This document shows positions 62,879 to 64,000 of a DNA stretch of 64,000 bases, piece after piece. The notes under the pieces are model-generated. The model was given only the letters and a program-made list of their open reading frames with translations. It was not told where the DNA came from and did not search any database. Origin of the DNA: Agapetus fuscipes (Eukaryota > Arthropoda > Insecta > Trichoptera > Glossosomatidae); assembly GCA_951799405.1 (NCBI GenBank), contig OX637344.1:4278001-4342000 (forward strand), given 5' to 3'. A program made the translations under genes and the position numbers. Position 1 is the first letter of the stretch, and the number at the start of each line of letters is the position of its first letter.

Positions 62879-63374
62879 AGCCGACCATGTAAGCCTAAAC
62901 GGCTGAATGTTTAATGGACACTCTCCCTGCTGCCCTATTGCAGTCCTCTAATATAGGTGCAACAGAGATCTTCCTTGCATATTCCAGATCATTTTTCAAT
63001 TTCTTACTCATATCAGAATGCCATTCTACGCACTACCACCATCATGGACTACTTATGTATGGGTACTTTTATTTCGTAGTTTAACACCATCATCATCATA
63101 CTAGTGCCAGACTGTTCTGTGTATGCATGTACAGTCGCACGTACTCCAAGTTTGCGACACTCTTATATACATTTGGTAGCTTTTTACGTAGAAAAAAGTA
63201 ATAACATCGCTGTCTTTTAAGCAGATTCTGAATTATGATTTTGTTTCTTAGTTTTGACATCTTCTTCCACCTCTAGGGTGTAGATAAGAGCATGAATAAG
63301 TAAGAAAAGGCATAAAGGGCAGCGGTCAAACGCATAAAGCACCACAATATATCGTCGAGGGAGTTCACCCTTGA
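62879..63374. other. unassigned stretch
   Basis: 63100-63175 weakly resembles 26240-26345 (GCACGTACTCCAAGTTTGCG). No gene. Confidence 0.45.
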
Positions 63375-63500
63375 CGGTCTGCTCTATCTGATTTGGGAAA
63401 TATTATTTGTGGGAGTACGAAAAGGCGCGTCGCACATTTATTGTATCTGACATACAGAGGAAGTGTGAAAAGAAAAAGAGGTAAGAGGCATGCTTGGTTC
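63375..63500 (+). pseudogene. LINE-B-like fragment
   Basis: Codons for YRGSVKRKRGKRHAW correspond to YKESVKGKRGKGRPRKVW, degraded. Family R follows directly. Confidence 0.5.
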
Positions 63501-63504
63501 TTGG

Positions 63505-63912
63505 ATCACTTTTTCCAATGCCACCCCGGTTACAGGGAAACGCGGCAGGAGTTACAAGGTTTATGTTCATGTGATGTTTGGTTTATTTTGTGTGTACACA
63601 TGCAGCATATATATGCGCGAACTAACATGCACCTACTTTAAATGTCAATTTATTATTGCAACTTAGATTAAAGATTATCACCTTGACTTATGGTTTGATA
63701 TGAGAATGACCACCCGTACTTTAAAAAAAGGTTCACTTTGCCAATATCACCCCTGTTCTAGCGAAGGTCGGCAAGAGTTGCAGGGCTTATATTCATTCCA
63801 CCTGTCAACATGCGGCATGCGTGAGCGTGAACTTATACGTCTCTGCTTATGGGCATGCATTTCATATGAATTGTAAATGTTAATATATCTTTGCAACTTT
63901 GATTATAGATTA
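63505..63912 (+). repeat. two family R copies in tandem
   Basis: The first (63505-63668) starts in TTTTCCAATGCCACCCCGGT and ends ATTGCAACTTAGATTAAAGA. The second (63680-63912) runs CCTTGACTTATGGTTTGATA to TTTGCAACTTTGATTATAGA. Confidence 0.85.
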
Positions 63913-64000
63913 TAGATTCCCACCTTCATGCTGCTACGGAGATTTCAGAACAATTATTTGCATAATCGTGCTCACTAACGAGGCTACGTCCACAGATAAT

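Overview
The window is AT-rich nuclear DNA from an animal, most likely an arthropod. The 5S rRNA-derived heads of one repeat family resemble arthropod 5S rRNA (GTTAAGCAAC, GGGCGCGG and ACACCGCGTG...GTTGGC blocks). The LINE protein fragments belong to groups I know from insects and other invertebrates. I cannot name the species. I found no host protein-coding gene, functional tRNA or rRNA gene. Every open frame above about 130 codons is a retrotransposon fragment or lies in simple or AT-rich sequence.

The window is dense interspersed repeats. Names used below: 'family R' is a unit of about 250 bp running from CCTTGACTTATAGG to GCAACTTAGATT with an (AGATT)n or (ATAGATT)n tail, with some 35 copies or fragments. 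'LINE-A' is a non-LTR element whose protein carries RWFGHLERM...GRGRPRKVW; its 3' end is family R. 'LINE-B' is a relative with RWFGHVERM and a (TACAGT)n tail. 'L2-like' elements carry ITPLL.KLHWL...FG.RAF..AGP..WN.LP and end in GGCGCT-type tails. There is one Jockey/CR1-like element with poly(A), and one further LINE end at 25661. 'SINE-A' has a tRNA-like head and a hairpin-rich body. 'SINE-B' has a 5S rRNA-like head, a tRNA-like segment, a body and a LINE-derived tail. 'SINE-C' has a tRNA-like head with a long variable region. Penelope-like ends carry hammerhead-like cores, often as fold-back pairs. There are also several MITE or fold-back families and degenerate minisatellites.

Layout: 0-10 kb holds SINE-A/SINE-B pieces, two L2-like copies (2586 and 5719) and a LINE-B end. 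10-15 kb holds a full-length SINE-B, a 1-kb block duplicated at 50-51 kb, fold-backs and an L2-like copy. 15-20 kb is family R, an inverted pair of GGACAT minisatellites and a repeat shared with 54.6 kb. 20-26 kb has nested LINEs, a Jockey-like fragment and SINE-B copies with two different tails. 26-33 kb is mostly unassigned AT-rich DNA with TGATGTTTTGTCAT arrays. 33-43 kb has nested SINEs, LINE-B, Penelope-like fold-backs, inverted SINE-B copies and a 25-bp minisatellite. 43-53 kb has LINE-A, fold-backs, a complete SINE-A and a complete SINE-B. 53-64 kb has the best LINE-B frame (57775-58335) and three of the LINE-A/family R associations.

The main biology is parasitic: LINEs supply reverse transcriptase, and SINEs borrow their 3' ends. 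SINE-B is notable because its copies end in tails matching two unrelated LINEs of this same window.
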